A stretch of 64,000 nt of DNA, taken from NCBI RefSeq assembly GCF_000006565.2, contig NC_031480.1, positions 3,569,529-3,633,528 on the forward strand, read 5' to 3'. Under the pieces are notes generated by a model, which saw only the letters and a list, made by a program, of their open reading frames with translations, was not told where the DNA came from and did not search any database. A program made the position numbers and the translations under genes. Below, piece after piece: positions 1-12,904 of this stretch. How positions within the stretch are numbered: position 1 is the stretch's first letter; each line of letters begins with the position of its first letter. Origin of the DNA: Toxoplasma gondii ME49. Its lineage: Eukaryota; Apicomplexa; Conoidasida; Eucoccidiorida; Sarcocystidae.

Positions 1-723
1 GTGGGGAAACCGTATTAAACGTAAAACGAACGAGAACAGAGCGATCCTTTGAAGACGCTTGCAAAGCATCGGGAAAACGAGTTTCTGAGGAAACGAAACG
101 CCAGCGACATCTCCCCACGTTTTTTTGCCTGCCAAAAGAGATCCTGCACGCGTAGCGAGAACGCCCACACCGATGCACACAAGGAGCTGCAGCGAGTGAG
201 GGGTGTCTACCCTCTCGTCTCTCCATACACTGGGAGACGTAAGCAAGTGCACGAGTTGCTTGTGTCAGAGGAACCAGCGCGAGGAGTGAATTCGTTGAAG
301 TCCAGACGTCAGTTTGCCGCCAATGACTCTCGTGAAGCGACGGACTTCAGCCGCGGTCAAAGCGTTAGAGTTCAACATCCTACAGGTGTTCGTCTTTGCT
401 TGAAAGCGGAAGCAAGCTCGATCCTAAATTCCCCTCCTGCTGCAACTTTTCGCTACTCCACTAGTCACACTGGAATCGACTCGCACATGCACGCCGTTGA
501 AGAATACAGAGTTAAACTGTGGCAGCGGTGTCGAGCGTTTATTTGGTAAACCGTAAAATGCACCTGTGTGCATCTACGCAGAGCGGCATCTGAAGATCGG
601 GGCCTGTCGTCCAAGCGTGGACTTCAGCCTTGTTCCGCAGAAGCACAAACCACCCAGATGGAAGCTTGTTCCGTCCTTGTGCCGGAGACTACGAGTTGTG
701 AAAAAAATCCTGGAAATCTATAC
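1..723 (-). other. Part of an intron of the acyl-CoA synthetase gene, running off the left edge
   Basis: The last synthetase exon I can support ends at 724 with a GTATAG donor. Below it I find no stretch that translates to the next conserved part of the family (the Thr/Ser/Gly-rich AMP-binding loop) on the minus strand. The 166-codon open frame on the plus strand at 49-549 has no recognisable feature and reads like chance. I take this stretch as intron, with the catalytic part of the gene lying outside the window. Confidence 0.6.
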
Positions 724-2411
724 CTTGTGGATGAGGTCGTCGAACGCGTACAGCTTGACAGAATGAGCAGCGAACTCCTCCACTTCCTCAGGCGTGACCT
801 GCAACAGCAGTCGGGTGTACATACAGCGCCAGTCGCGTCCAAACATGTGTGCCGCCTTCGGCCACTCAGCCGCGTTCCCGCACGAACCTCGTCTTACGAA
901 ACTCAGGAGATGGAAACATCAACGTAGGACTTCGTGGTGTGGGTGGAGCAACGCCCAATCCTGATCAGTCCCGAAGCTGCATTCCGAATCTTTGCCTTCT
1001 AACGCACTCATGCCCTTTCGCTTGAAAATGCAGAGGCAGCAAACGCGGGGAACCGGAGAGACAAACCGGAGAGACATCGCAGCCTCCTCGTGCGCGAGAG
1101 CAAGGAAACGGTTCTACCGACCGCAGTCCGACTTTTGCTCAGTGGACGTTCGCGCTCTTTTTTGTAACTCTCCAGAAGTCGCAGCCCGCGGCTTCTCGAC
1201 GAGAAGGAAAGCGACGCTTCTCCCACAGTTTCCGTCATTTTTATGTGCAGTTCCACATCCAGCCGGTGTCGCTACACCGCCGCGACATCGCAACATGGAG
1301 AAGTTCTAGAATCAGAAGTGTGGCCACACAAGCGTCTCGAAAAACGCTTTCAGCCCCGTCTTCGGGTGTACGTACCGAATCGAAGCAGATGACTGCCTTT
1401 AAAGGAACTTTCTCTTCGGTGACGAGGTTCAACGCTGGATGCAGCTTTGCTCCCTCGACAAACAGAACCTGGAGCTCTGAGAGACACGCAAGAATAGAGC
1501 CAACTTCATTCGAGTTTCACGGAAGAAAGAGAGGAGAACTCTGGGAAATCCTCTTTCAGCGAGAACCACACGCGGCCCTTCGCCGTTCGAGATTCTTTCC
1601 AATTCAACGCCTTCGCTGCTTGTGTGTCTTAAGAGTCCTCTCCCGAGTCGCAGCTGCTCTAACCTCTGAAGCGGAGATACGCAAAGACTGCGCGAAAGTC
1701 CGAAAAAAGAATTCCCCCTTTGACAGAGTCCACATGCGTCTCAGCGAAGAGTCACACCGATTCGGACGTACCCCGTCACACGTAACATTTTCTGAAGAAT
1801 CGGAACAAATGAAAATGTGCACTCTTGTACATTGGTGAAAGCAATTCACAGTTGAAAAGTTCGTCACTCAACTTGTCTCCGCGTTTCTATACGTGCGCGG
1901 TCACTACATCCACGAGAACTTAAGGATATCCACCCCTCCCTTTTTTCAAACTTTTTCGGAGAGTACTTGTCAGTCCGATGATGTAGAGCAGTGCCTCATG
2001 GCCGAGTGTGTCGTAGAGAGGTACGCTGACGATCTTGGCTGCGTTGCCTGGACACGCCAAGGGACAGAAAAAATGCATTCACTTTGAAAATTCGTTTTTC
2101 CGGTGACGCGTTTCAATGAGTCCGAGCGTGTGAATTCTTCCTGCCAAATTCACGAAAGAACAGATTCCGGCTTTCTGCAGGCCCCGTCGACTGCCCAGGA
2201 TGCTCGGAGACACTGAAGACGTACAAAGAAGAAAGAGAGAAAGAAGGAACATGCAGGCAGGGACAGACGAAAAGAAATTCACGGCACCCAGTTTGTGGCA
2301 GAATCGCTAGTCTTCCGTTGTGCAGTCCGTCAAGCCGTTTGTCTTCCTTAGCAGCAATACAGTGACGATAGAGTCACATATATACATATATATATATATG
2401 CATATATATGC

Positions 2412-2442
<31 letters not shown>

Positions 2443-4817
2443 CGCACCACCAGACACACGCTGTCCTGCTACCGAAGTGGCTAGTCGTCTTTCAGGTCTC
2501 TCTGTGGGATACTCAGATCGGTTTTGAGGTTGAAACCCAAATCCTCGGTACGCAATGAGCTTGATGAGAACGAAAATTTGACCAGCATTAATCGATTTAC
2601 ACACGCGACAAAAAGACATCCGCTTTTACAGAGCGTCACCCCGAATCCTGATTGAGCTGAATGTGATACACGACTGAACTCTGAGCTCGTTTCCTCCGGT
2701 GTTTCCACACTGCACGGAGCTCGGGAGTGTCCCGAGAGAGGCAATTCCAAATGGAAATGATTCACAAAAGGTGTGATTCGCGCCTGGTCCAGACTTACAA
2801 GCGTAGTCGGTGATGCGCCAGGCTGCGCTGCTTCTGGCCCAAATGCCCGCGAATCGATAATTCTCTTGAACTTCAGCATCGTCCCCGAACAAACAAACAG
2901 GAATGTCGACCTCGTTGCTGAGCGCCCACGCGAGCGACTGGACTTGCTTCAGGGTCTGCACAGACACGCCTCAGGTTGAGAGAAGAATCAAGGGGAGAAA
3001 TGAGTTCAAAATACACGCCGAATGGCTTGAACGAGGCCAGAACTAAGTTTGTGTGTAATGCCCATTCTAGTAATTTTTAGGTAAGGATTTGAATGCCAAG
3101 GATGTCCTCGAGCAACCGATTCGTGGAGAGAGCGTATCGCCTAAAGTGAGGCACACTTTTCTGTCAGAAAAGTTCCTTTTCAGACACGGTGCTTCTCTGC
3201 AGAGCAGAAGGCAACGATTTTACCGGTGTGTGCAGGGGTGCCAGAACAGCTGAGATGCTAAAAACAGAAGATATGTGAAACGAGAGCTTGATGGCCGTTG
3301 AAGCTGTGAGCAAAAGAAGCGGTTCAGGACGCTCCTCCACGACGTGTAGACAACGACTCATGGCACTGGTTTTCGATGAGAGAAATCAGGTACTTTCCAC
3401 GCGCATGCACTCGCTCCGCTTGCACCCTTCTCTCGTAAAATCCTATCCCCGGTTGGCCAGTAAGTTGAAAGCCTCATCAAAAGGCTCCGACAAAGACAGC
3501 AGTGACAGCGAAACGTAGATGCGCGCCTTTAGCTTGTTCGCACTGCGAGAATGAAGGCTGTGAACACGAGCGTACCTCTTGGTAGGACAGCCACTTGTAT
3601 TCTCCGAAACCGAGACACGACTTCCGGCAGCTCTCGCCGAAGCTCGGTGCACTGGGAGTACTCTGCAGGCCGCTGGTGCAGTCTTTGCTAGGAGACGTGG
3701 CAGGCGAGGTTCCTCCTGTGGCTAATCGCTCTCCACCGGGACTAGTTTTTGAGGAGGAAACTCCCTTTTGTCCGGTCGCGGGAACTTCCCCGTCCGCGCA
3801 TGCAGGCCGCGCCTCTGGTGTCTTCGCTGTCGTCGCCGAGGAGCCAGTTCCGGTGTCTGTTTCTTCTTGAGAGGTCGCGGGGAACACTTGCAAGGGCAAC
3901 TTTTCGCGAACGCCTAGAAAAGGGTCGTTCGAAAACGCCTGGGCAGCGCAGTACAGCGTGTCAAACCTGAAGAGGCAGAGCCGGCACCCAGAAGGCAGGG
4001 GAAAATGCATGGCACAACAACAGACCGCAGGTCGCCGGAGGTAGTCAGTAGGATGTGGCAGCGCGAGAGTTGAGGGAATGCCGGGGACACGGGGCACCGA
4101 GTGTACATACAGCTCGCTGCAGCCACGTACCATCGGGTGGAAAAACATACCGAAGGTGTGACACAGTGGAATTCATTTGGAGCAAATGCGTGTCGTTTTC
4201 GCTGCAGTTTGTCCACGGGACGGACGAAAAGAAGTGGCAATTTTCTCGAAACTGGCACACAGGACATCAAGAGCACAGCTCGACCGTGGCTTGAAACTAC
4301 GACCTTCCAAGCAGATATTGCCTCTGCACAAATGATCCGCGACACAGAGCTGCATAAACCAAGACAGACATTTACAGAGACGATTCTGCAGTGCGTCAGT
4401 GGTCCCACGGTTCCTCGTCTACTTTCGAATCCTGCGAGTGGAAACCGGGTTCCCGTTATCGACTCGAAACGTCCTTCTTTGTTTGCACTGTGTCTAGGAC
4501 AAGAGACGAAGGAGCTTCAGGAAATGCCCACGCGAGAACCGCTAGAAGGCTGGAAGCCTGTGTGCTGACACAGGGGCAACCTTGCATGCACGGGGGTCGT
4601 TGTGTGCATCTCGCGCTCACGCATGACCCACTTTCCTGGGGATTTCCACTTACGGAGACCGAATTTCGGGGAAGTCTTCCAGGACGGCAGGCAGCGTCTT
4701 GACCGGAACACCGCTTTGCTCAGATTCTACACAGCGGTAAACTGCGCTCTCGCCTACAGGGCAGATGGAAGAAGTACCACCAGAGACGAAGGGTCTGCAC
4801 ATCACGCGTTTCCGCAT
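724..4817 (-). CDS. Long-chain acyl-CoA synthetase, N-terminal part (cut by the left edge)
   Basis: This enzyme family joins fatty acids to CoA with ATP. Six exons are read on the minus strand with matching phases: 4654-4817, 3576-3966, 2799-2955, 1967-2047, 1376-1476 and 724-798, giving about 323 residues. Family landmarks are FDTLYCAAQAF, then GEYKWLSYQE joined to TLKQVQSLAWAL, WARSSAAWRITDYAC joined to NAAKIVSVPLYDTLG, and VTPEEVEEFAAHSVKLYAFDDLIHK-type sequence before the missing AMP-binding loop. Between GVREKL and GEYKW, exon 2 carries an insertion of roughly 90 Ser/Thr/Pro/Gly-rich residues. The start is set at the ATG at 4817 (MRKRVMCRPF), but an upstream exon or an acceptor just inside this exon is possible. 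No signal peptide is obvious, so the compartment is unknown. The family assignment is firm; which paralogue it is cannot be told. Confidence 0.85.
2376..2443. repeat. TA-rich microsatellite in an acyl-CoA synthetase intron
   Basis: Imperfect TA dinucleotide run with CATATG and GCATATG interruptions, inside the intron between 2047 and 2799. It is the only such array in the first 28 kb. Confidence 0.9.
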
Positions 4818-7800
4818 CTTCAGTGAGCGTGCGAACTCCAGCCTCGAAAAAAAGGCGAAAGGTCCGGGCACACAAGCAGAGAATCTCGGGAAGGCTCAGG
4901 CTGCTCGTCTGCTCGAATCGAGATTTCTCCGAGCTCTTGTCGCATGCCAAATTCGCGTCGACCGTTGGGAAGGAACAAACACGAGTTGTCAATACAGGAC
5001 GCGTTACCACGTTCCAACTCTCAAAACTTTGTCAGTGTGGTTTCGGGGTGAGGTGACATTTGTACTTTTAAAAATGAGGTGTGTAGCTCTAGCATCGACT
5101 CGCCTTGCGTGCGGCCTCCCCTCCCGAAACCGCTCTTGGTTCTCCGCGTTTTCAGGAAAGGGCGCGTTCACACAACGCACAAAGCTCGTATACGGGTCGC
5201 GGCCTACCACGCAGCTCAGGTGTCCGATCCGACGACAAGCCACAGAAGACAAAAGGATTTCCGCTGCATGCTTCCCAGAACTACCACCAAGCTGTGCCGT
5301 TCGCTGTTCACTGGTGTTGAGTTATCTTGGTGTGGAGGTTCCACAAAACCAGAAGCCCCTCGCAAGCAGACTCATCTTTCGGCAGAAAACGACCACCACC
5401 GTGAGGCTGGGTCTGGACTAGGGCGTCAGACGGCATCAAAGCGGACTTACGGGTGTACTACGATGCAACGTCCTCCCAAGGATCCCAGACTTCCCTGGTC
5501 GTCGTTGTTCCTTGAACACACAATATGCAGCATGTTCTACTTGTGCACCCACTCCTCGCATCCTGACTATGCTCCAGTGGCACACCAGAACCACGGTGCG
5601 GGAGACACGGGGGACAACTCAGAGTCCTCCGCATGAAAACGAAGAAACAACACTCCAGAGAAAAGGGCAGATGCCGTTGATCGTGATTCCCTTATTCGCT
5701 GGCGCCTACCTTCTTTCTTCGGAACTCCCTCTACTGGAACAGCGTAGATGCCACTCCACGCGCGTCTCGGCGAGAGGCGACCCACCACGCCTGGCTGTCT
5801 TTTCTGGTCCTCCTGTACCCCTGACATTTTTTCTCCGATGAAAACAACCACCTCCCGCGAGAGAAAAACCCGTTCCAGGAAGAAGAAGCGACACTCCACG
5901 GCGGTAGAAAGCACTGGTGGTCGGCAGGCTGCTTGTGCAGCTTGTTCCGCGTAGAAGGGCCGAGAAAACCTTGGCCGCGTATGTATACTCTGGAGCGGAT
6001 GAAGTCCAGAGGTCGACAAGGAACGTAGAACTGCTTTCTGGATAGAACACTGCAGAACCCGGCCTGGAAAGTCGTGTTCACTGTGTAGGAATCCGTGCTG
6101 AGGCAAACGCACGAGAGCCTGGGAAGCAAACGCGACAGCAGGCTATGTGTCGGGAGGTGACACTCGGCACAACCCCATGAAAACCCACAACCCTGCGGGA
6201 GAAATTCGAAACAGTTCCGGGGAAAAGGGTTGGGACCAAGAACGCCCTTCAAAAATTGCAGAAGTAGCCGTGAGCTTTTCCACACACCAGCAGGTCCGCA
6301 GACAGTTGTCTCTCCGATTTTTTTTCCTACCAAACCGGCACTTGAAGAAACACACACGCACACACACAATTTGCTGCCAATCTGTGATGGGTACCCCAAG
6401 CCTGCAAGGAGGTTGGGGATAAGGGAATTTGGACGCAGCTGAATTTCAACAGACAAGGGTGGGTTTTCCTTTGTCTACAGGACGAGTAACAGTGTGGATG
6501 CTCGGGGAAGCTGCTTTCGACGGCGTTTTCTGTGGTTTCACACGCTTCCGAAATGAGTTTTTTATTCGTACACTCAAAAAAATCACCGCCGGATCACAAA
6601 AACAGGATGTAGACCGAATCTTTTCGTTAGTCAAGAAGCCAACCGTGCAGCGACGGGTCTCGGGCAGTCCTAGTTCAACAGGGCAGTGTGACACACAGTG
6701 CAGTTTAAAAGGTCAAGAAAAGCGAGAACCGACACATAAAGTCACTTTGTCACGCGTCTTGTGTGCCAAAAGGAGATTTACGTGAGGGAAAAACCCAACG
6801 TGTGCTACCAGTGTGAGGGTGTCGTGTTCGGCTGGCGCAGCTGAAGTCCCGCGGTCGCATTCTCGCACGCCACAGAAAGTGCGTTTGAAAGAAAACGACG
6901 CTTGGTGGACTCTTCTCGGAACTTCAGGCTGTCTGACCAACACTCCCAGAGACGACGTCGTCCAGCTGACGAAAAGCCGACCAGCGTGAAACGCAGTCGT
7001 CGAACCCCGGCGCCGAAGAGAAAGGAGCATCCAGATCGCATGCTCGGACGAGTCAGAGCGCCATTTCGCTGCGTTTTCGGGAATGGCAGCGGGGGGAAAG
7101 TTACCTTGTTCTTGATGGGGCAAACAGTTTGACCGCGATTGCATGCGATGCCTCAGTACAGGATTTCTAACTGTCATCATGAAACCTATGGATACGTGTG
7201 CAGCCTGCAACTGGGACAGAAGCAGGATCTGATGTCGTCGGCACCTTCCCAGAGATATAAGAGAAACAGCTTCCCAGCGATTCAGAGGCAGAGACAAGGG
7301 TGAAAGTTTGTGGAGACACTTTTGCTTGCGTTCCTGTTGCCGGATCCTCGTGTTTCATCACGGCAGGAAGTGGGTAAAAACACTCCAGAGTGTCTAGTTC
7401 ACCGGAGAAGCACGTGAACGTTGTTAGGTTTCAAATGGAGAAGTGTTATTGTCGGCTGCTGGTAAAGACAGCTCATTAATTAAATCGTGAGTAGAAGAGT
7501 GAACTATGCACCATGCTTTTAGAAAATGTAGGACGCAACTGGTTGTATGTTGCGCAGCAAGAGCCAATAAATTCCCATCAATTAATGACGAGGAATCTTA
7601 GTGGCGCTCCACCGCAGCTGCATCCGGGCTATTTCCCGAACGAGGCACCCTCGGCACTTCCGGTGCGAAATTCACTGCTCCGTTCTTCGCCAAGAATATC
7701 ACCATGCATGTATGGAGGGCATGTCCATTTCGGTTTATACCTATCGTTCTACGTATCACTCTCTGTGAGTGAATACTTATTTACAGTTGTCGATGCCGGA

Positions 7801-10398
7801 GTGTATGTTGCGTCCGACGCTCGGATGCAAACTGTTCCGGTCAAAGGAATTTTAGTGATGTTTTAGGGCTGCAGCACGTCTCCTTGCATCCTTTGAATCT
7901 GGTTGAGAATTTACCGGTTTCAGTCTGATCCCCGTCAAGACTGCGCTTTGTAATGTGTGCAGCACACCTAGTAATCATGCTTGCTGCTGCGAAAAAACTG
8001 TAAGGTGGGGCGAATCAGTGTGGTATTTTAACGAAGCATCGTACTTGCAGTCGCTTTCATGCATCAGCTTCACCAGAACGCGCATCGGAAAGGGGATGCC
8101 TCTGCCGTTCAACGCTTCTACTGAAATGGTTTTTTTTGTTCAACAACTCCTACCGGTGTGGTACGTTTGCACATTGACTGTTCACATTTCGTGTGTCGAA
8201 CGCACAATCTAGAAGCGTAGACGCCCCGTACTATTTCCGTTTATTTCCAAACCCGTTCTCCGTGACTGTGGTGCGTGTAACAGGGACAACTGGAGATCCT
8301 ACACGAAGCTTTGGCCTAACCCCAAGCGGATGCAACATTTTTGTCCACGTTCTAGAACATCCCCGGCTAGCGTTTGTGCCAAAAATTTTCTATAGTTGGG
8401 GAAAGAGAGACGGCATTTGTCGAGTAAAGGGAACACAGGCCGCATTTAATCACCGTTCAGGGTATGCAGTAGTTGCCGGAGCGGAGATGCGGTCGTCCCA
8501 GTTGTAGCTTGTTGGAGCGCAGTACCAAGCAGATGACAACTGAAGCTATGCTCCCTGTTACACATTATGAAAAAGGATGTCTCGGTTTACCGAGATGGGA
8601 GGGAGTGACGATTTCCAAGAGCTACACTTGCATCAAGTTCTCCACGGGCGCGTAGCTCATCGAGGATGCTCCATGCCAGTTGCTTCCGTAGGTTGTTGAG
8701 TAGCAAAGGAAATCAGTTAGACTCTTCTAGACGCTTCAAGTGCAGCAGAGATGCTGCCGGTAATCACAAAATGAACCCCCAATGAGGACCAGGAGGTGAC
8801 AAAAAATTCAGTCTGATTCCTCACAGGGGATGACAAGAGTTATCTTCCGTATGTTTACCGTGTGTGCGGTGGATGCTAGAGGGCGTTTCAAAAAGCTCTT
8901 ACCATCTCAAAGACACAGCGCAGGCGGCGCACATGCATCGCCACTGCACAATGGCGTGTAGTGATCCCTTTGCTAGTGTGCTGCACAGAAGCGTGAACAC
9001 GGATTGTTCCGTGGCCTGTTTCTGTGGGACGTGACGCTGTGCTTGGTAGACACAAAAGCATCCAAAACTATACAACGTAAATCGAATTAACAGAGTCTGG
9101 TGCTGTGCACCCAGTACTGAGAATCGTAGTACAAGTCACCACGCATGCAATACCAGCGGTGGTGATGTACAGTTATCAGAGTACTTGTTTGTGTGTGTCA
9201 ACTACTCACGAGGCATCATCGAAGACACTAACTTTTGTAGCGACTGTCTGATGGTCGATTAGTGGCAGCTTGCCTGAGTGCGTAACAGTCTTTCCCTGCA
9301 CAACGCCTCAGTGAACCCGATGCTACAAGGGATAAAGCGGGGGAACACGGATCCAGAATACGGAATAGAATACAGCAGATGGGATCAAGCTGCTCCCCGT
9401 AGACACGCTTAACGTACTGAAGCACATGCCTGCATATTCAGTGAAGGCGCTTTGGAAACCGGCTTAATGAGTTGTGCTTCATTTAGACGTGAGACTCTAC
9501 ATCTGAGGGAATGAAGGTAACTGTGTGAACAAATGACACCATCCAGGTAGCTGTGTTCGGGACACAAGCCGCTCCTTCCGTCACACCATCTTTCCAACAC
9601 TTCCACCCACCGTCACTGGCTTTGCTCCTTTCCACGACAACATATGAACAGACACCGTCCTGGAAAACAGCAACGGGTTTCCAATCTTGCGGGCACCATA
9701 GCCCCGTGTAGCGTGTTACAATGCAACAGTTATGTCATCCTGAGCACCCTTTTTGATTCGGTAACATTTTGAAGTGCAACATAGTAACTTACATTCACTA
9801 CTATCCTATACTAAGGCTCTTTCCCTCGCGAAGACGTCAAGGGGTACGCACACTTCAGCTTGCAAATTCAGGGGCGGTTCTTGCGTAAGAAGTCACCCTG
9901 CGTACATGCACCCGGGTGCGGTTCGTCGTAGCTGGCCGTCCCGACAGAAAATGCCCATTACCTGACACGGAAATGAGAAAAACGAAGGAAGTAGCTCCAT
10001 TGCGGAGACATAACGCATTTCAACGATAGAAGGAAAGAAGTGGAGCGAAAAACAGCATAGGTCATCACGTCTGCGCCGGCTTGTTACTCTCCCGGCTGCG
10101 GCACTCTTCTGTCGCATGCGAGGACGCGTCCTCCAGGGAGAGAGAAGGAGGACGAGAGTCAGCATACCAAAACGCTGCTGGCTCAAGCGGTTTTTTCGTT
10201 GGTTAAAACGATTTTCGAATTCTGTGGGTGTTAAATAGATCGTAGCGACGGCAGCAACGTCGCTTCGTGGGGTACTTCTGTGGTCCAGTGCGCCCCTTCA
10301 CTGCAGCCGTCGAATTTGTTGTAGCTACAGCTCTCGTTCCTTCAACCTTTTTTCGTCATTCTGTCGCGTCTGTTATCAGCGAACTCTCCCTACCGAGA
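4818..10398. other. Intergenic region between divergent genes
   Basis: About 5.6 kb between the start of the synthetase (minus) and the mitochondrial membrane protein (plus). Frames on both strands at 4.8-7.3 kb reach 240 codons but none shows a recognisable motif, and overlapping frames compete in the same stretch, so they are best read as 5' untranslated DNA or chance. From 7.4 to 10 kb the sequence is poorer in GC and has no long frame. Further upstream exons of the synthetase, or a non-coding RNA, cannot be excluded. Confidence 0.5.
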
Positions 10399-10902
10399 AT
10401 GCAGCCACTCCAGGCAGTTGCTGCCTCGTCGAGGCTGACGAAGATTCCATTCTTCGGTCTCTCTGCGCCGAGATTGGGTGGGAACCACATTTACCTCGGC
10501 CGTTTCCACGACTTCAACAACTGGGAGTACTTGCCGCACCCTAAACTACAGAAGAGTGGCGCGATCAAGCCGATTGGTTCTCAACAGTTCAACCCCGCGG
10601 GAAAGGTGCTTCGCGGATCCGGTCTCCATGGACCAGAGAACGGCGAGTTTTTCCGGCTAATGCTCTGGAACAGACTCCGCCAGAAGGGCATGCGTCGAGA
10701 GGTGCCGACTATCGAGCAGTTGCGGGAGTACAATCGCATGGACGTGTCTCTGGTCTACTTCTGTTGGGGACTTATCTTGTTCCTCTACCCCATGGCAATG
10801 TACGCCCGATCGTATGCTACGGAACATGGACACTTCCCGTTTGCGCCGGCAAGGACAGACGGGTCCAGAGGTCATGGGCCTCTCTGGTGGTTTATTGAGT
10901 AA
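10399..10902 (+). CDS. Small single-pass membrane protein, probably mitochondrial
   Basis: One exon of 167 residues. The ATG at 10399 is chosen because the frame upstream contains only a GTG (10267) and the ATG gives a presequence-like start: MQPLQAVAASSRLTKIPFF has Arg/Lys, Ser and hydrophobic residues and no acidic residue. The middle is soluble and basic, with a conserved-looking stretch around LMLWNRLRQKG and EQLREYNRMD. One membrane helix lies at about residues 116-136 (VSLVYFCWGLILFLYPMAMY), followed by a short His/Gly/Trp-rich tail ending in PLWWFIE. This layout (presequence, matrix part, one helix, short tail) is typical of lineage-specific subunits of respiratory complexes or ATP synthase in apicomplexans, but I do not recognise the family, so that role is only an inference. 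Confidence 0.7.
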   Translation: MQPLQAVAASSRLTKIPFFGLSAPRLGGNHIYLGRFHDFNNWEYLPHPKLQKSGAIKPIGSQQFNPAGKVLRGSGLHGPENGEFFRLMLWNRLRQKGMRREVPTIEQLREYNRMDVSLVYFCWGLILFLYPMAMYARSYATEHGHFPFAPARTDGSRGHGPLWWFIE

Positions 10903-12205
10903 ACGTGGGTTCCGTATCAGCTGGCGGAAAGGAAGGAATGGGGACCTAAACTCGTTTCGGTCACCCGCCAGGTGTACAGAATGCCGACCTCGAGACGCAC
11001 TGGTCGCTATTTTCGAGGACGACCAAACCGATATGACTACATTAAACTGTCGTAGACCTCCCGTTAAGGGGGTCCATCTACAGCGCAAAGAAGACTCACA
11101 CGCAATATGCCAGCAGAGCGGTGTAGGAAAGTTGGGCCGTGTCAGACGGACGCATTTCACGTATCTCTCGATGCTCTTGCGGTCCGCTACTGATGTGGTT
11201 TTTTCAGCAGCGCTCATGAGAGGGGTTCAACAGTGGCGAAGCGTTCATTACGTATTGGACGCCGGGGAGCAAGGATAGCTTTATTCAAACGCTGGTGGCA
11301 CCTGTGAAATGCACACGCGTGGGCGTCACTGTCCCCAATTTCGGGTCTTTCACTGGAATCCGTGTCTCTTCTGTTACACGCTAACAAACGATTCCACTGT
11401 TCCCCAGTGGCGGGTGGGCACCCACGGGTGGGAGAGCATCTTTTCGTCCCCGTGACTGAACCTGGCTGTGAAATCATTATTTCTCAGAGACGAGTGGATG
11501 TGCATAGATGTGGATGCCCGGTTTGAAGCACCAACCTCTGTTTTTTCCAAACACAGAACCGCTGTCTGGGAGTCGCATGCACTAGGAGAACAACACTGAT
11601 AAATAGTCTAAAAATTTGCGCTCCACGCACGGTAAGAGCGCATACGCGTTTTGCTTATGTGCACAAGCTTGTGATTTCGTGAAAACCCAGAGCCCTTCCG
11701 CACCAAGTCGAATGGACAACAGATAGAAGACAGACATGCAGAGAAAAAACTGTTCTAGTGCACACTTTTTGGCTCTGTGCAGGCCATGTAGGATCGAACA
11801 TCTGCCTCACGTAAAGCAGCTGCATCTTGCTGCCACACGGTTGGTCAAACTGCATCTGCTTGAGACTCGGAGGCTATGCATGGGTACTGTCCACGTTTGA
11901 CCGAGTCATAGGCATGTTTCCCTTCGACCGAAACTTGTAGCTCTTCGCCAGATCGTCGTCCTGGAGCCGCAAATGTCGAGGACGACTTCTCACAGTAGTT
12001 ATAAGGGGACAGAAACACGACGTGGAACATTATTCTTCAGGATTTCAGGGGTGTGATACTGCCTTCGGTGAACGATATTTTCCTTTCTTTGAATGGCCAG
12101 TCTCATATGCTTGCCATACGGGTCCGGGGTAGACCACCTCGAGAAGTTCTGTTCTGATGCCGTGCCCGCAGATACTGCACAGCACAGGGACAAGAAGATA
12201 ACATT

Positions 12206-12274
12206 CTGATGCAGTCTAGTGATCCACACCGCTCATCATCTAGACTCTTGTCCTTCGCAGCACGCTTCTCAGCG
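12206..12274 (+). repeat. 69-bp direct repeat, copy 1
   Basis: The stretch beginning CTGATGCAGTCTAGTGATC and ending GCACGCTTCTCAGCG occurs again at 12836-12904 in the same orientation, with six or seven single-base differences and no gaps. The 3' half (CTTGTCCTTCGCAGCACGCT) is identical. It does not match a transposon end I know. Confidence 0.9.
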
Positions 12275-12835
12275 AGAAAGCCCTGTTTCCGGAGATAGAA
12301 CAGTGACATATTATGGGTTCAAACTCAGTTACTCTGTGGTAGTGTGCGTGGCACAGCCTCTGTCACACAAGTCCCATACATATTTTCTCATGTCGGGAGA
12401 TCTACTCGCTTAACAGGAAAGTACAGAACAGCGGTGCCCACCAGGCCTGGACCTTTACATGGGAATCCTGCTGAGGACCAGGAAGCGTTGAGGTCGCCTG
12501 TGGACCCCCTGAGTACCACTTTCCTAGTCACTCCTTATGGGAATACATATGCTCAGGCTCGTAGACCGTGTTAGCTAGTAGTAGAGAAACTGTGTGTGTG
12601 CGTGTGTGTGGTGGGGGAGGGGGGGCAACTGGCGTACATGACAGCACATTCACTACCATTTCTGCTCTTATCGCCACTGACAAGCCTTGTAATAGGTTAC
12701 CTCCAGATGGTAACGGAGGACTGCATGCGCCAGTGAGCAAAACACCGTGATCTAAAGCAGTAGACGATTGCTTGTTTATATCCCAAGACGAAATCTCCTA
12801 CACTTTTTACCAGCCGATACCTCAGAAACTCAACA

Positions 12836-12904
12836 CTGATGCACTCTAGTGATCTATGCCGCTCATCGTCTAGAATCTTGTCCTTCGCAGCACGCTTCTC
12901 AGCG
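12836..12904 (+). repeat. 69-bp direct repeat, copy 2
   Basis: Second copy of the repeat at 12206-12274, 630 bp downstream and ungapped. The flanks do not match between copies, so the duplicated unit is sharply bounded. Confidence 0.9.

Noticed and set aside
1245..1838. 197-codon plus-strand frame
   Set aside because: It is antisense to acyl-CoA synthetase exon 1376-1476 and its introns and has no features of its own.
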